The translations under genes and the position numbers were made by a program. From Streptomyces toyocaensis (lineage in GTDB: Bacteria > Actinomycetota > Actinomycetes > Streptomycetales > Streptomycetaceae), in the NCBI RefSeq assembly GCF_000725125.1, contig NZ_JFCB01000024.1, positions 1-64,000 of the forward strand: a stretch of 64,000 bases of DNA, in the 5' to 3' direction. Numbering within the stretch: position 1 is the stretch's first letter; each line of letters begins with the position of its first letter. Below the pieces are notes generated by a model. The model saw only the letters and a program-made list of their open reading frames with translations. It was not told the origin of the DNA and did not search any database. Of the stretch, positions 27,077 to 36,900 are shown in pieces.

Positions 27077-27666
27077 TGAACATCATGCTCTTTCACTCGA
27101 CCTACGGTCCGCGGCCCGCGGTGGCCCGGGCCGCGGACCGGCTGCGTGCGGCCGGACACGAGGTGTGGACGCCCGACCTCTTCGGGGGCCGCACGTTCGA
27201 CACGGCCGAGGAGGGCATGGCGTACAAGGAGGAGGTCGGCAAGGACGAGCTGCTGAAGCGGGCCGTGCTCGCCGCCGCGCCCTACTCCGAACGCGGTCTG
27301 GTGTACGCGGGGTTCTCCTTCGGCGCCTCCGTGGCCCAGACACTGGCCCTCGGTGACGACCGGGCGCGCGGGCTGCTGCTCCTGCACGGCACGTCGGACA
27401 TCGCGGAGAACACCTCGGCGGACGAGCTGCCGGTGCAGTTGCACGTCGCCGAGCCCGACCCGTTCGAGACCGACGACTGGCTCACCGCCTGGTACCTGCG
27501 GATGGGCCGGGCGGGTGCCGACGTCGAGGTGTACCGGTACGCGGGCGCCGGCCACCTGTACACCGACCCCGGCCTTCCGGACTACGACGAGGAGGCCGCC
27601 GAGGCCACCTGGCGGGTGGCACTCGGCTTCCTCGCCTCGCTCGAAGGGGATCAGCCGGCGCGGTAG
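27076..27666 (+). CDS. Dienelactone hydrolase family / alpha-beta hydrolase
   Basis: A 196-residue single-domain hydrolase. The nucleophile elbow is GFSFGAS, with Ser as nucleophile instead of the Cys of classic dienelactone hydrolases; an Asp near EPDPFETDD and the His in GAGHLYTD complete the triad. ATG 27076 is preferred to ATG 27067 because it begins the first beta strand and shows leaderless spacing. Its last 16 bp overlap the convergent metalloprotease gene. Confidence 0.85.
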   Translation: MNIMLFHSTYGPRPAVARAADRLRAAGHEVWTPDLFGGRTFDTAEEGMAYKEEVGKDELLKRAVLAAAPYSERGLVYAGFSFGASVAQTLALGDDRARGLLLLHGTSDIAENTSADELPVQLHVAEPDPFETDDWLTAWYLRMGRAGADVEVYRYAGAGHLYTDPGLPDYDEEAAEATWRVALGFLASLEGDQPAR

Positions 27667-28631
27667 GCGAGCCAGCTCTCCTGCATGCGCGTCACCTGAC
27701 CCGCCGTGAACTGGTACATGCAAGCGTCGTACGTGTAGTCCATGAAGTTGTGGATCGGGTCGACGCCCGCCTTGCGGGTGCAGGAGTCGCTGCCCTCGGG
27801 GCACTGGTAGGCGGGGCTCTTCTCCGCCGGGGTGTCCTCGACGTAGTCGCCGTTGCCGTTGCAGCCGCCCTGGAAGGTGTGGTACAGCCCCATCCAGTGG
27901 CCGACCTCGTGGGTGGCGGTGTCGCCCTCGTCGTAGTTCGCTGCCGAGCCGCCGGGCAGCGAGGAGTTCAGGACGACGACGCCGTCCATCTCCGGGCTGG
28001 ATTGGTAGGAGCTGGGGAAGGTGGCCCAGCCGAGGAGACCGTCGCCGATGTTGGCGGTGTAGAAGTTGAGCGCGTTCGCGCCGCCCTGGTGCAGGGCGGT
28101 CTTCATCGCCTTCTCCTCCGGCGAGCCGTGACCGACGGTGTACCAGGCGGCGTTGTCGGTGTAGTCGGTGCCGGCCAGCGTGAACTGGAAGCCCGAGTCG
28201 GTGTTGCCCGTGCCCTGGCCGGCGTAGGCCGCGTTCAGGACGTCCATCTGGGCGGTGATCTGTGCGGAGCTGAGCTTGCCCGCCTCCCCGTCGTGGATGA
28301 CGTGGAAGTAGACCGGTACGGTCGCCGATGCGGCGGCCGCGCTGACGCGGCCGTCGGTGCGCAGCTTGTCCAGCTTGGCGCGCAGGTCGGCGTCCATGGC
28401 CTTGGCGCGGGTCTGGCTGACCTCGTTCGGCTCGGCGGCGTGCCCGTCGTCACCGGGACGGGCCTTGCGTGCCGTGGCGGAGGTGTCGTCGGCGCACTCG
28501 GCGGCCTGGGTGCCGGCCGCGGCCACCGTGGTGGGCGCGGACAACGGGGTGAGCATCAGGGTTCCGGCCACGACGGCCGTACCGAGCAGGCGTCTGTGCG
28601 ACAGGGACGATATCCGGGCGAGCGGGCGCAT
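27651..28631 (-). CDS. Secreted zinc metalloprotease (M43/pappalysin-like metzincin)
   Basis: Extracellular protease of 326 residues. An N-terminal Arg-rich start and hydrophobic core (about 12-38) ending near TTVAAAG form a Sec-type signal peptide. A spacer with RAKAMDADLRAKLDKLR precedes the catalytic domain, which carries the metzincin zinc site HEVGHWMGLYH and the Met-turn area MDYTYDACM. Cysteines suggest disulfides. ATG 28631 has AGGAG 5 nt upstream; the longer open frame is non-coding leader. The target is unknown. Confidence 0.88.
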   Translation of the reverse strand: MRPLARISSLSHRRLLGTAVVAGTLMLTPLSAPTTVAAAGTQAAECADDTSATARKARPGDDGHAAEPNEVSQTRAKAMDADLRAKLDKLRTDGRVSAAAASATVPVYFHVIHDGEAGKLSSAQITAQMDVLNAAYAGQGTGNTDSGFQFTLAGTDYTDNAAWYTVGHGSPEEKAMKTALHQGGANALNFYTANIGDGLLGWATFPSSYQSSPEMDGVVVLNSSLPGGSAANYDEGDTATHEVGHWMGLYHTFQGGCNGNGDYVEDTPAEKSPAYQCPEGSDSCTRKAGVDPIHNFMDYTYDACMYQFTAGQVTRMQESWLAYRAG

Positions 28632-28958
28632 GGGGGCTCCTGGCGGATGCGGTGGGGTCCGGGCCAGGGATCTTCCTGGCCGCCGCCGGGAGATTACGTG
28701 GACATGATCAGGCGCCAAGAGGAGCGATCAAGCCCAATCGTTGACCCGTCAAACAGGGGCAACAGGGAAAGCGGCGAGCGCCGAAACGTTACAGCGGCCG
28801 GTGTTTGAGAACGCGACGTCATCGTTTCGGTCACCGGGCGGGTGGTGTGTCCGGATTCGGTTCACCGTCCGCACCACCCGCCGTAGGCGAACCTGATCGG
28901 TTATCAGCCGCGCGTCGCACGGGCGGAGATGGCTGAAAATCGCCCCTGAGGGTGAGGG
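28632..28958. promoter_or_regulatory. 327-bp intergenic region upstream of the metalloprotease
   Basis: No gene supported. It holds the perfect 12-bp palindrome TTGACCCGTCAA (28741-28752), which could be an operator or part of a -35 box for the metalloprotease. Near the phoD side a hairpin with an 11-bp stem (28837-28847 with 28872-28882) and a 24-nt loop could act as the phoD terminator. A short open frame here on the - strand is out-of-frame leader. Confidence 0.45.
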
Positions 28959-30641
28959 TTACACCGGGTCGTAGGTGCGCTCGGCCTTCTGCGTGCCGCT
29001 GCGGGTCCGGTAGGAGCGGGCCCACTTCGCCGTGGCGTCCGCCTCCGTGCGGCTGGAGAGCACGTAGTAGTCCATCTGCGCCCGCTCGGCGGTGATGTCC
29101 AGCACGCCGTAGCCGTGGCGGTCGGTGTCGACCCAGTGGACGTGCCGGTTGGCGGCCCGGATCAGCGGGGAGGCGAGCGCGGTGACGGTTCCCTCGGGGA
29201 CCTTGACGATGTCGTCGAGGTTGTCCGAGGTCACCGAGGTGACGACGAACTCCGTGGCGGCCGAGGCCGACAGCGGATAGGTACCGGCGTCCACCGGTAC
29301 GTCGTTGGCCCACGCCATGTGGATGTCACCGGTGAGGAAGACCGTGTTGCGGATGGCGTTCGCCCGCAGATGGGCGAGGAGTTCCCGGCGGTCGTCGGTG
29401 TAGCCGTCCCACTGGTCGGTGTTGAGGGCGAGGCCCTCCTGCGGCAGGCCCAGCAGCTTCGCGAGCGGCTTCAGCACGCTCGCCGGGAGGGACCCCACCG
29501 AGAACGGCGAGATCATCACCGAGGTGCCGACCAGCCGCCAGGTGGTGTCGGAGGCGGCCAGGCCCGCCTTGAGCCAGTCCAGCTGGGCGCGCCCGGTGAG
29601 CGTGCGGTCCGGGTCGTCGACGTCGCCGTCGCCGGTGGTGACCTGCTGGGAGCGGAACGAGCGCAGGTCCAGCAGGGACAGATCGGCGAGCTTGCCGAAG
29701 CGCAGCCGGCGGTAGGTGGTGCCGGCCAGCGCGGGACGTACCGGCATCCACTCGAAGTAGGCACGCTTGGCGGCGGCCTGACGGGCGGCCCAGGTGCCCT
29801 CCGTGCCCTCGGTGTGGTTCCCGGCGCCGCCCGACCAGGTGTCGTTGGCGATCTCGTGGTCGTCCCAGATGGCGATGACCGGCGCCTTGGCGTGCAGGGC
29901 CTGGAGGTCGGGGTCCGTCTTGTACGTCGCGTGGCGGACGCGGTAGTCGGCGAGGGTGACGATCTCGTGGGCGGGCGCGTGCGGGCGGACGACGGTGTCG
30001 CGGGTGCCGTACTCGCCGGTGCCGTACTCGTAGATGTAGTCGCCCAGGTGCAGCCAGGCGTCAAGATCGCTCCGGGCCGCGAGATGGCGGTACGCGGAGA
30101 AGTGCCCGGCCTCCCAGTTGGAGCAGGACACCACGCCGAAGCGCAGCCCGCCCACGGCGGCGTCGGCGGCCGGCGCGGTGCGGGTGCGGGCGACGGGGGA
30201 GTCGGTGCCGCCGGCGGAGAAGCGGAACCAGTAGTCGGTGGCCGGCCGCAGGCCGCGGATGTCCGCCTTGACGGTGTGGTCGGAGGCGGCGGTGGCGAGG
30301 GTCGAGCCCTTCGCGACGACGTCGGTGAACGCCCTGTCCCGGGCGACGGTCCAGCTCACCTCGGTGTCGGGCCCGAGCCCGGAGCCGGGTACCGCCTGAG
30401 GCACCGGTGTCACCCGGGTCCACAGCAGGATGCCGTCCGGCAGCGGATCGCCGGAGGCGACGCCGTGCAGGAAGGCGGGGGCCTGCCCGGCCGCCCGGGC
30501 GGGCAGCGCGGCGGCGAGCGGTCCGGCGAGCGCCGCGGTGGCGGCGGCCGCCTTGACGACCGTACGGCGGCGCGGGGCGAGGGAGTCGGCGTCCGCGGTG
30601 GCGGAGGCGGCGTTCTCGGATGATCTGTGTCGACTGGTCAC
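28959..30641 (-). CDS. phoD: Tat-exported alkaline phosphatase D / phosphodiesterase PhoD
   Basis: Secreted metallophosphoesterase for phosphate scavenging from phosphodiesters. The 560 residues start with a twin-arginine signal (RRRTVVKAAAATAALAG), followed by an immunoglobulin-like N-terminal domain (about 50-150). The PhoD catalytic domain has GDYIYEYG, IWDDHEIANDTW and LTGDIHMAW as metal ligands. GTG 30641 is chosen because TAGCCT (30650-30655) lies 8 nt upstream in the leaderless geometry; a further in-frame GTG at 30668 would add 9 residues. Confidence 0.92.
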   Translation of the reverse strand: MTSRHRSSENAASATADADSLAPRRRTVVKAAAATAALAGPLAAALPARAAGQAPAFLHGVASGDPLPDGILLWTRVTPVPQAVPGSGLGPDTEVSWTVARDRAFTDVVAKGSTLATAASDHTVKADIRGLRPATDYWFRFSAGGTDSPVARTRTAPAADAAVGGLRFGVVSCSNWEAGHFSAYRHLAARSDLDAWLHLGDYIYEYGTGEYGTRDTVVRPHAPAHEIVTLADYRVRHATYKTDPDLQALHAKAPVIAIWDDHEIANDTWSGGAGNHTEGTEGTWAARQAAAKRAYFEWMPVRPALAGTTYRRLRFGKLADLSLLDLRSFRSQQVTTGDGDVDDPDRTLTGRAQLDWLKAGLAASDTTWRLVGTSVMISPFSVGSLPASVLKPLAKLLGLPQEGLALNTDQWDGYTDDRRELLAHLRANAIRNTVFLTGDIHMAWANDVPVDAGTYPLSASAATEFVVTSVTSDNLDDIVKVPEGTVTALASPLIRAANRHVHWVDTDRHGYGVLDITAERAQMDYYVLSSRTEADATAKWARSYRTRSGTQKAERTYDPV

Positions 30642-30649
30642 AGCCGGAC

Positions 30650-30655
30650 AGGCTA
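30650..30655 (-). promoter_or_regulatory. -10 box of phoD (leaderless type)
   Basis: TAGCCT on the - strand, 8 nt before the GTG start at 30641. Confidence 0.45.
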
Positions 30656-30671
30656 CTGACAGGTACACGCT

Positions 30672-30705
30672 AGAGCGGGCGAACTCGGAAAAGTTCGCCC
30701 GCTCT
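30672..30705. terminator. Terminator downstream of the DsbA-like gene
   Basis: A perfect 14-bp stem (30672-30685 with 30692-30705) and 6-nt loop. It lies 26 nt past the DsbA-like stop and immediately upstream of the phoD promoter, so it separates the two units. Confidence 0.8.
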
Positions 30706-30731
30706 TCAGCACGCCGTCGTCCGGCCGGAAC

Positions 30732-31544
30732 TCAGCCCTTGAGGGCCTTGTCGACCGCCGTGTTGAACTCGGCCACCGTCATCGGCGCGTTCTGCCCGTC
30801 GGATCCGGTGATCTTCTTGCCGTCCATCTTCAGCGTCGGGGTGCCCTTGACGTCGCTGTCGTCGAACGTGTCGGACATCTCAAGAGCCCACCGGTCGAAG
30901 GTGCCGTCGTTCACGTCCGCCTGGAACTCCTTGTTGTTCTTCAGGGCGTCGACCGTGTTGGCGACCTTGATCAGGTACGAGTCGTCCGCGAACTTGTCGT
31001 CCGACTCCTCGGGGTGGTACTCGGCCGAGTAGAGGGCGCTCTTGTAGGCGAGGAACGCGTCGGGGCTGACGTCCAGTGCGGCGCCGAGAGCGCTCAGGGC
31101 GTTCTTGGAGCCCTCGCCGGACAGGCCGCGGTCGAGGAACGAGGCGCCTATGAAGCGGACCTTGTACTTGCCGTCCTCGACGTCCTTCTCGACGGTCCCG
31201 CCGACCGCCTGCTCGAACGTGGCGCAGACCGGGCAGCGCGGGTCCTCGTACAGTTCGAGGGTCTTCTTCGCGTCGGGCTTGCCGATGACGACGGTCGTGC
31301 CGTTCTCGCCGCTGGTGTTGGCCGGCTTGACGAGCTTGGCGTCCTTCGCGGCCTCCCAGGCGCTGGGCTTGTTGGCCTGGACGACCGCGTAGCCGATGCC
31401 GCCGGCCGCGGCCAGGACGCCGACGACCGACAGGGCGACCACGATCTGCCGCTTGGCCTTCGCCTTCTTCGCCTGGCGCTCGCGCTCCTGGCGCAGCCGC
31501 TCCCGGGCCGCCGTCTTCGCCGCCTGGCTGTTCCGCTTGCTCAT
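30732..31544 (-). CDS. Membrane-anchored DsbA-like thioredoxin-fold protein
   Basis: Extracytoplasmic thiol oxidoreductase candidate. The 270 residues start with a Lys/Arg-rich cytoplasmic segment (about 1-33), one membrane helix (about 34-55), then a thioredoxin_4/DsbA domain with the active-site CPVC in YEDPRCPVCATFEQ and the cis-Pro loop GTPTL. ATG 31544 has GGAGA upstream. A paralogue with CPAC is at 60485. Substrates are likely secreted or lipid-anchored proteins; the partner oxidase is not visible here. Confidence 0.88.
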   Translation of the reverse strand: MSKRNSQAAKTAARERLRQERERQAKKAKAKRQIVVALSVVGVLAAAGGIGYAVVQANKPSAWEAAKDAKLVKPANTSGENGTTVVIGKPDAKKTLELYEDPRCPVCATFEQAVGGTVEKDVEDGKYKVRFIGASFLDRGLSGEGSKNALSALGAALDVSPDAFLAYKSALYSAEYHPEESDDKFADDSYLIKVANTVDALKNNKEFQADVNDGTFDRWALEMSDTFDDSDVKGTPTLKMDGKKITGSDGQNAPMTVAEFNTAVDKALKG

Positions 31545-31628
31545 GGTGATGTCTCCACGGGGGACGCACACGGTCGTGTGCGGGATACGTATGGGGGACT
31601 GCTGGTGCTCGGGGTCGGGCCGCCGGTC

Positions 31629-32342
31629 TCAGGCGTGGGCGGCGACGGAGCACGGCGGTCCGCGCCGTCCCAGGGAGTGCGCGAGGAGCAGGGTCCGGGC
31701 GATGGCGGTGCGCAGGACCGGGTGGCCGGGACGGAGGGTCCCGGGGGCCCGGCGCACGGTCACCGCCGCGACCGCCAGCAGCAGCGGGCGGACCGCCGTC
31801 GAAGCCGCCGCGGCGAGCGCGCTCAGCGACCGGGCCAGCGCCCGCTCGCCGCGGCGCAGCCAGGCGGCGGCGAACAGGCCGACCCCGATGTGCGCCCCGA
31901 GCAGCATCCAGGCGGTGGCCGGGTCGGCCTCGGCCAGCAGGGCCGCCAGCCGGTCACCACCCCCGGCGGCGGGGGAGGTCACCCGGGCGAGCGGTGCGCC
32001 CACGCTGGTGCCGTCGCCGCACAGCACGTCGAAGCCGACGGAGCGCAGCGGGCCCGCCACGGGCCCGCCCATCCGGCCGTAGCAGACGTGCTGGCCCGTG
32101 GTGAAGACCGTGTCGGCGGCCAGCTCCAGCGGGATCAGCAGGGCGGCGATCCGCCCGAAGGAACGCTCACGCCCCGCCAGGGCGTACGCCAGGAGGAACA
32201 CGGCGGCGGCGATCGCGGCCACCGTGTTCAACGGCAGCGGAGCCCCGGACAGCAGCACGTGCGACGCGGCGCTGAGCGTCACGACGACGGCCGTGAACAG
32301 CGCCGCGCGGACGGCTCTGAGCTGGGTTCCGGATATGTCCAT
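31629..32342 (-). CDS. Uncharacterised integral membrane protein
   Basis: Not recognised beyond being a membrane protein. The 237 residues show about five hydrophobic segments (roughly 12-30, 38-56, 62-78, 140-160, 175-205) and two cysteines in an extracytoplasmic-looking loop. ATG 32342 starts a good N-terminal helix; the long open frame upstream is a shadow of the DUF2252 gene. It lies 84 bp upstream of, and may be cotranscribed with, the DsbA-like gene, which could oxidise the two cysteines; this is inference. Confidence 0.65.
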   Translation of the reverse strand: MDISGTQLRAVRAALFTAVVVTLSAASHVLLSGAPLPLNTVAAIAAAVFLLAYALAGRERSFGRIAALLIPLELAADTVFTTGQHVCYGRMGGPVAGPLRSVGFDVLCGDGTSVGAPLARVTSPAAGGGDRLAALLAEADPATAWMLLGAHIGVGLFAAAWLRRGERALARSLSALAAAASTAVRPLLLAVAAVTVRRAPGTLRPGHPVLRTAIARTLLLAHSLGRRGPPCSVAAHA

Positions 32343-32410
32343 GGCGGGAACGAGTGTGCCACGTGCTCCGGTGAGGGATCCCTGAAGGGTCCCTGTGAAA
32401 GGGCGGACGG

Positions 32411-33760
32411 TCACAGCCCTGGAATCCTGCCGTTGCGGAAGAGGTCCAGGAAGGTCTGGTGGTCGGCGCGTGCGCGGGCGCCGTAGCCGTGGGCGAAGTC
32501 GACCAGGAGCGGGACCAGGGAGTCCTCGTCGGCGGCGATCGCCGCGTCGATGGCGCGCTCCGTGGAGAACGGGACCAGGGACTCGCCGGAGGTGTCGTCC
32601 GCCGCGGCGTGCATCGTCGCCGTGGCCCGGCCGAGGTCGGCGACGACCAGGGCGATCTCCTCCGGGTCGTCGATGTCGCTCCAGTCCAGGTCCACGGCGT
32701 ACGGCGAGACCTCGGCAACCAGCTGGCCCGAGCCGTCCAGCTCGGTCCAGCCGAGCCACGGGTCGGCGTGCGCCTGGAGGGCGCGCTGGGAGATCACCGT
32801 GCGGTGCCCCTCGTGCTGGAAGTAGCCCCGGATGGCCTGGTCGGTGATGTGCCGCGAGACGGCCGGGGTCTGGGCCTGCTTGATGTAGATCACGACATCG
32901 TTCTCCAGGGCGTCGCTGTGACCCTCGAGGAGGATGTTGTACGACGGCAGCCCTGCCGAGCCGATGCCGATGCCGCGGCGGCCCACGACGTCCTTCACGC
33001 GGTAGGAGTCCGGGCGCGCCAGCGAGGCGTCCGGCAGCGTCTCCAGGTAGCCGTCGAAGGCCGCGAGCACCTTGTAGCGGGTGGCGGCGTCCAGCTCCAC
33101 CGCCCCGCCACCGGGGGCGAAGCGGCGCTCGAAGTCGCGGATCTCGGTCATCGAGTCCAGCAGGCCGAAGCGGGTCAGCGAGCGGGCGTCGCGCAGCGCG
33201 TCGAGCAGCGGGCCCTGGGCGGTGTCCAGGGTGAACGGCGGCACCTCGTCGCTCTTCGCACCGGTGGCCAGCGCGTGGACGCGCTCCCGGTAGGCCGTCG
33301 CGTAGACGGCGACCAGTTCGCCGATCTGCTCGTCGCTGAGCGCCTTGGCGTAGCCGATCAGCGCCACGGAGGCCGCGAAGCGCTTGAGGTCCCAGGTGAA
33401 CGGGCCGACGTAGGCCTCGTCGAAGTCGTTGACGTTGAAGACCAGGCGGCCGTTGGAGTCCATGTAGGTGCCGAAGTTCTCCGCGTGGAGATCGCCGTGG
33501 ATCCACACGCGCGAGGTGCGCTCGTCCAGGTACGGCCCGCCGTACGTCGCCCCGCCGTCCGGCCCGGCGTTCCCTGCGGCCAGGTCGTGGTAGAAGAGGC
33601 ACGCCGTCCCGCGGTAGAAGGCGAACGCCGAGGCCGCCATCTTCCGGAACTTCACCCGGAACGCGGCCGGGTCGGCGGCCAGGAGTTCGCCGAAGGCGGT
33701 GTCGAGGACGGTGAGGATCTCCTCACCGCGGTGCTCGTCGTTGAGCTGCGGGACCGACAT
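32411..33760 (-). CDS. DUF2252 family protein
   Basis: The 449 residues match the DUF2252 family by the early motif FYRGTACLFYHDLA and the HGDLHAENFGTY...NDFDEA block, which resembles the catalytic loop of aminoglycoside/choline-kinase-like folds (HGDLH, then DFDEA). A kinase-like activity is often inferred for the family but not proven. ATG 33760 is the first in-frame start; dnaE is divergent 203 bp away. Confidence 0.82.
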   Translation of the reverse strand: MSVPQLNDEHRGEEILTVLDTAFGELLAADPAAFRVKFRKMAASAFAFYRGTACLFYHDLAAGNAGPDGGATYGGPYLDERTSRVWIHGDLHAENFGTYMDSNGRLVFNVNDFDEAYVGPFTWDLKRFAASVALIGYAKALSDEQIGELVAVYATAYRERVHALATGAKSDEVPPFTLDTAQGPLLDALRDARSLTRFGLLDSMTEIRDFERRFAPGGGAVELDAATRYKVLAAFDGYLETLPDASLARPDSYRVKDVVGRRGIGIGSAGLPSYNILLEGHSDALENDVVIYIKQAQTPAVSRHITDQAIRGYFQHEGHRTVISQRALQAHADPWLGWTELDGSGQLVAEVSPYAVDLDWSDIDDPEEIALVVADLGRATATMHAAADDTSGESLVPFSTERAIDAAIAADEDSLVPLLVDFAHGYGARARADHQTFLDLFRNGRIPGL

Positions 33761-33895
33761 CGCTGTGTGCCTCCAGGTGCGTGACGTCTCGGGACGGCTG
33801 GCCGTCCCCTGCCTAACGCGTGACCGGCCACGGGAGTGCCCGCGCCACCGCCCGAAGGTACGTCGCGGCGGCCCCCGCGTGTCAGTCCCGGGGCA

Positions 33896-33912
33896 TAGAC
33901 TTCGACGCTGTG
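33896..33912 (+). promoter_or_regulatory. Possible promoter and alternative leaderless start upstream of dnaE
   Basis: TAGACT at 33896-33901 lies 8 nt before an in-frame GTG at 33910, 18 codons upstream of the annotated dnaE start, which has its own GGAGG. Confidence 0.4.
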
Positions 33913-33963
33913 CCCGGACTGTCCGCCCGCCCGTCGCCGAGAGTTCTTCCTGGAGGCCGCACC

Positions 33964-36900
33964 GTGTCGAAGCCGCCGTTCACGCACCTGCACGTCCATA
34001 CCCAGTACTCGCTGCTGGACGGTGCCGCGCGGCTGAAGGACATGTTCAACGCCTGCAACGAGATGGGCATGACGCACATCGCCATGTCCGACCACGGCAA
34101 CCTGCACGGGGCGTACGACTTCTTCCATTCCGCCCAGAAGGCCGGGGTCACCCCGATCATCGGGATCGAGGCGTACGTCGCACCCGAGTCCCGGCGCAAC
34201 AAGCGCAAGATCCAGTGGGGCCAGCCGCACCAGAAGCGGGACGACGTCTCCGGCTCCGGCGGTTACACCCACAAGACGATGTGGGCGGTGAACAGCACCG
34301 GCCTGCACAACCTCTTCCGGCTCTCCTCCGACGCGTACGCCGAGGGCTGGCTGCAGAAGTGGCCCCGGATGGACAAGGAGACCATCGCGAAGTGGTCCGA
34401 GGGCATCGTCGCCTCCACCGGCTGCCCCTCCGGCGAGGTGCAGACCCGGCTGCGTCTCGGCCACTTCGACGAGGCACTCAGGGCGGCCGCCGACTACCAG
34501 GACATCTTCGGCAAGGAACGCTACTTCCTGGAGCTGATGGACCACGGCATCGAGATCGAGCACCGGGTCCGCGACGGCCTGCTGGAGATCGGCCGGAAGC
34601 TCGGCATCCCCCCGCTGGTGACGAACGACTCGCACTACACCTACGCGCACGAGGCGGGTGCCCACGACGCGCTGCTGTGCATCCAGACCGGCAAGAACCT
34701 CTCCGACCCGGACCGCTTCAAGTTCGACGGCACCGGCTACTACCTCAAGTCCACCGACGAGATGTACGCCATCGACTCCTCGGACGCCTGGCAGCAGGGC
34801 TGCGCCAACACCCGGCTGATCGCCGAGATGGCCGACACCACGGGCATGTTCGAAAAGCGCGACCTGATGCCCCGCTTCGACATCCCGGAGGGGTACACGG
34901 AGGTCAGCTGGTTCCGCGAGGAGACCATGCGCGGCATGCAGCGCCGCTTCCCGGACGGCATCCCGGACGACCGCATGAAGCAGGTCGAGTACGAGATGGA
35001 CACCATCATCTCGATGGGCTTCCCGGGTTACTTCCTCGTGGTCGCCGACTTCATCATGTGGGCGAAGAAGCAGGGCATCGCGGTCGGCCCGGGCCGCGGC
35101 TCCGCGGCCGGCTCGATCGTCGCCTACGCCCTCGGCATCACCGACCTCGACCCGATCCCGCACGGCCTGATCTTCGAGCGGTTCCTCAACCCCGAGCGCA
35201 TCTCCATGCCCGACGTCGACATCGACTTCGACGAGCGCAGGCGCGTCGAGGTGATCCGGTACGTGACGGAGAAGTACGGCGCCGACAAGGTCGCCATGAT
35301 CGGCACCTACGGCACCATCAAGGCCAAGAACGCGATCAAGGACTCCGCGCGCGTGCTGGGCTACCCGTACGCGATGGGCGACCGGCTCACCAAGGCGATG
35401 CCCGCCGACGTCCTGGGCAAGGGCATCCCGCTGTCCGGCATCACGGACCCGAACCACCCCCGCTACTCCGAGGCCGGCGAGATCCGCGGGATGTACGAGA
35501 ACGAGCCGGACGTGAAGAAGGTCATCGACACCGCGCGCGGTGTGGAAGGCCTGGTCCGGCAGATGGGCGTGCACGCGGCGGGCGTGATCATGTCCAGCGA
35601 GACCATCACCGACCACGTCCCGGTCTGGGTCCGGCACACCGACGGCGTGACCATCACGCAGTGGGACTATCCGAGCTGTGAGTCGCTCGGCCTGCTGAAG
35701 ATGGACTTCCTCGGCCTGCGCAACCTGACCATCATGGACGACGCCGTCAAGATGGTGAAGGCCAACAAGGGCATCGACATCGACCTGCTGTCGCTGCCCC
35801 TGGACGACCCCACGACCTTCGAGCTGCTCCAGCGCGGCGACACGCTCGGCGTGTTCCAGTTCGACGGCGGACCGATGCGCTCGCTGCTCCGGCTGATGAA
35901 GCCGGACAACTTCGAGGACATCTCCGCCGTGTCGGCCCTGTACCGGCCGGGCCCGATGGGCATGAACTCGCACACCAACTACGCCCTGCGCAAGAACGGC
36001 CAGCAGGAGATCACACCCATCCACCCCGAGCTGGAGGCCCCGCTCAAGGAGGTCCTGGACGTCACCTACGGCCTGATCGTCTACCAGGAGCAGGTGCAGA
36101 AGGCCGCCCAGATCATCGCCGGCTACTCGCTCGGCGAGGCCGACATCCTCCGCCGCGTGATGGGTAAGAAGAAGCCCGAGGAACTGGCGAAGAACTTCAC
36201 CATCTTCCAGGCCGGCGCCCGCAACAACGGCTACAGCGACGAGGCCATCCAGGCGCTGTGGGACGTACTGGTGCCGTTCGCCGGCTACGCGTTCAACAAG
36301 GCCCACTCCGCCGCGTACGGACTGGTGTCGTACTGGACCGCCTATCTGAAGGCGAACCACCCGGCCGAGTACATGGCCGCGCTGCTCACCTCGGTGAAGG
36401 ACGACAAGGACAAGTCCGCGGTCTACCTCAACGAGTGCCGCCGCATGGGCATCAAGGTGCTCCCGCCCAACGTCAACGAGTCCGAGTCCAACTTCGCCGC
36501 GCAGGGCGACGACGTGATCCTCTTCGGCCTGTCCGCGGTGCGCAACGTCGGCACCAACGTCGTCGAGTCGATCATCAAGTGCCGCAAGGCCAAGGGGAAG
36601 TACACCTCCTTCCCGGACTACCTCGACAAGGTCGACGCGGTCGTCTGCAACAAGCGGACCACGGAGTCACTGATCAAGGCCGGCGCCTTCGACTCCATGG
36701 GGCACACCCGCAAGGGCCTCACCGCGCAGTACGAGCCGATGATCGACAACGTGGTCGCGGTGAAGCGCAAGGAGGCCGAGGGACAGTTCGACCTCTTCGG
36801 CGGCATGGGAGAGCAGGAGACCAGCGAGCCCGGCTTCGGTCTCGACGTCACCTTCACCGACGACGAGTGGGACAAGACGTACCTGCTCGCGCAGGAGCGC

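Noticed and set aside
29115..30623. 502-codon + strand frame over phoD
   Set aside because: Shadow frame of phoD with no domain, start or ribosome site.
31629..32342. The membrane protein as a VKOR-type thiol oxidase for the DsbA-like partner
   Set aside because: It has only two cysteines and no CxxC with quinone-site pattern.
31629..33602. 657-codon frame suggesting a large fusion protein
   Set aside because: The upstream part is an out-of-frame reading of the DUF2252 gene; only the last 237 codons have membrane-protein character.
33652..36360. 902-codon open frame on the - strand over dnaE
   Set aside because: Composition is His/Val/Gly/Asp-rich shadow of dnaE codons; dnaE itself is certain.
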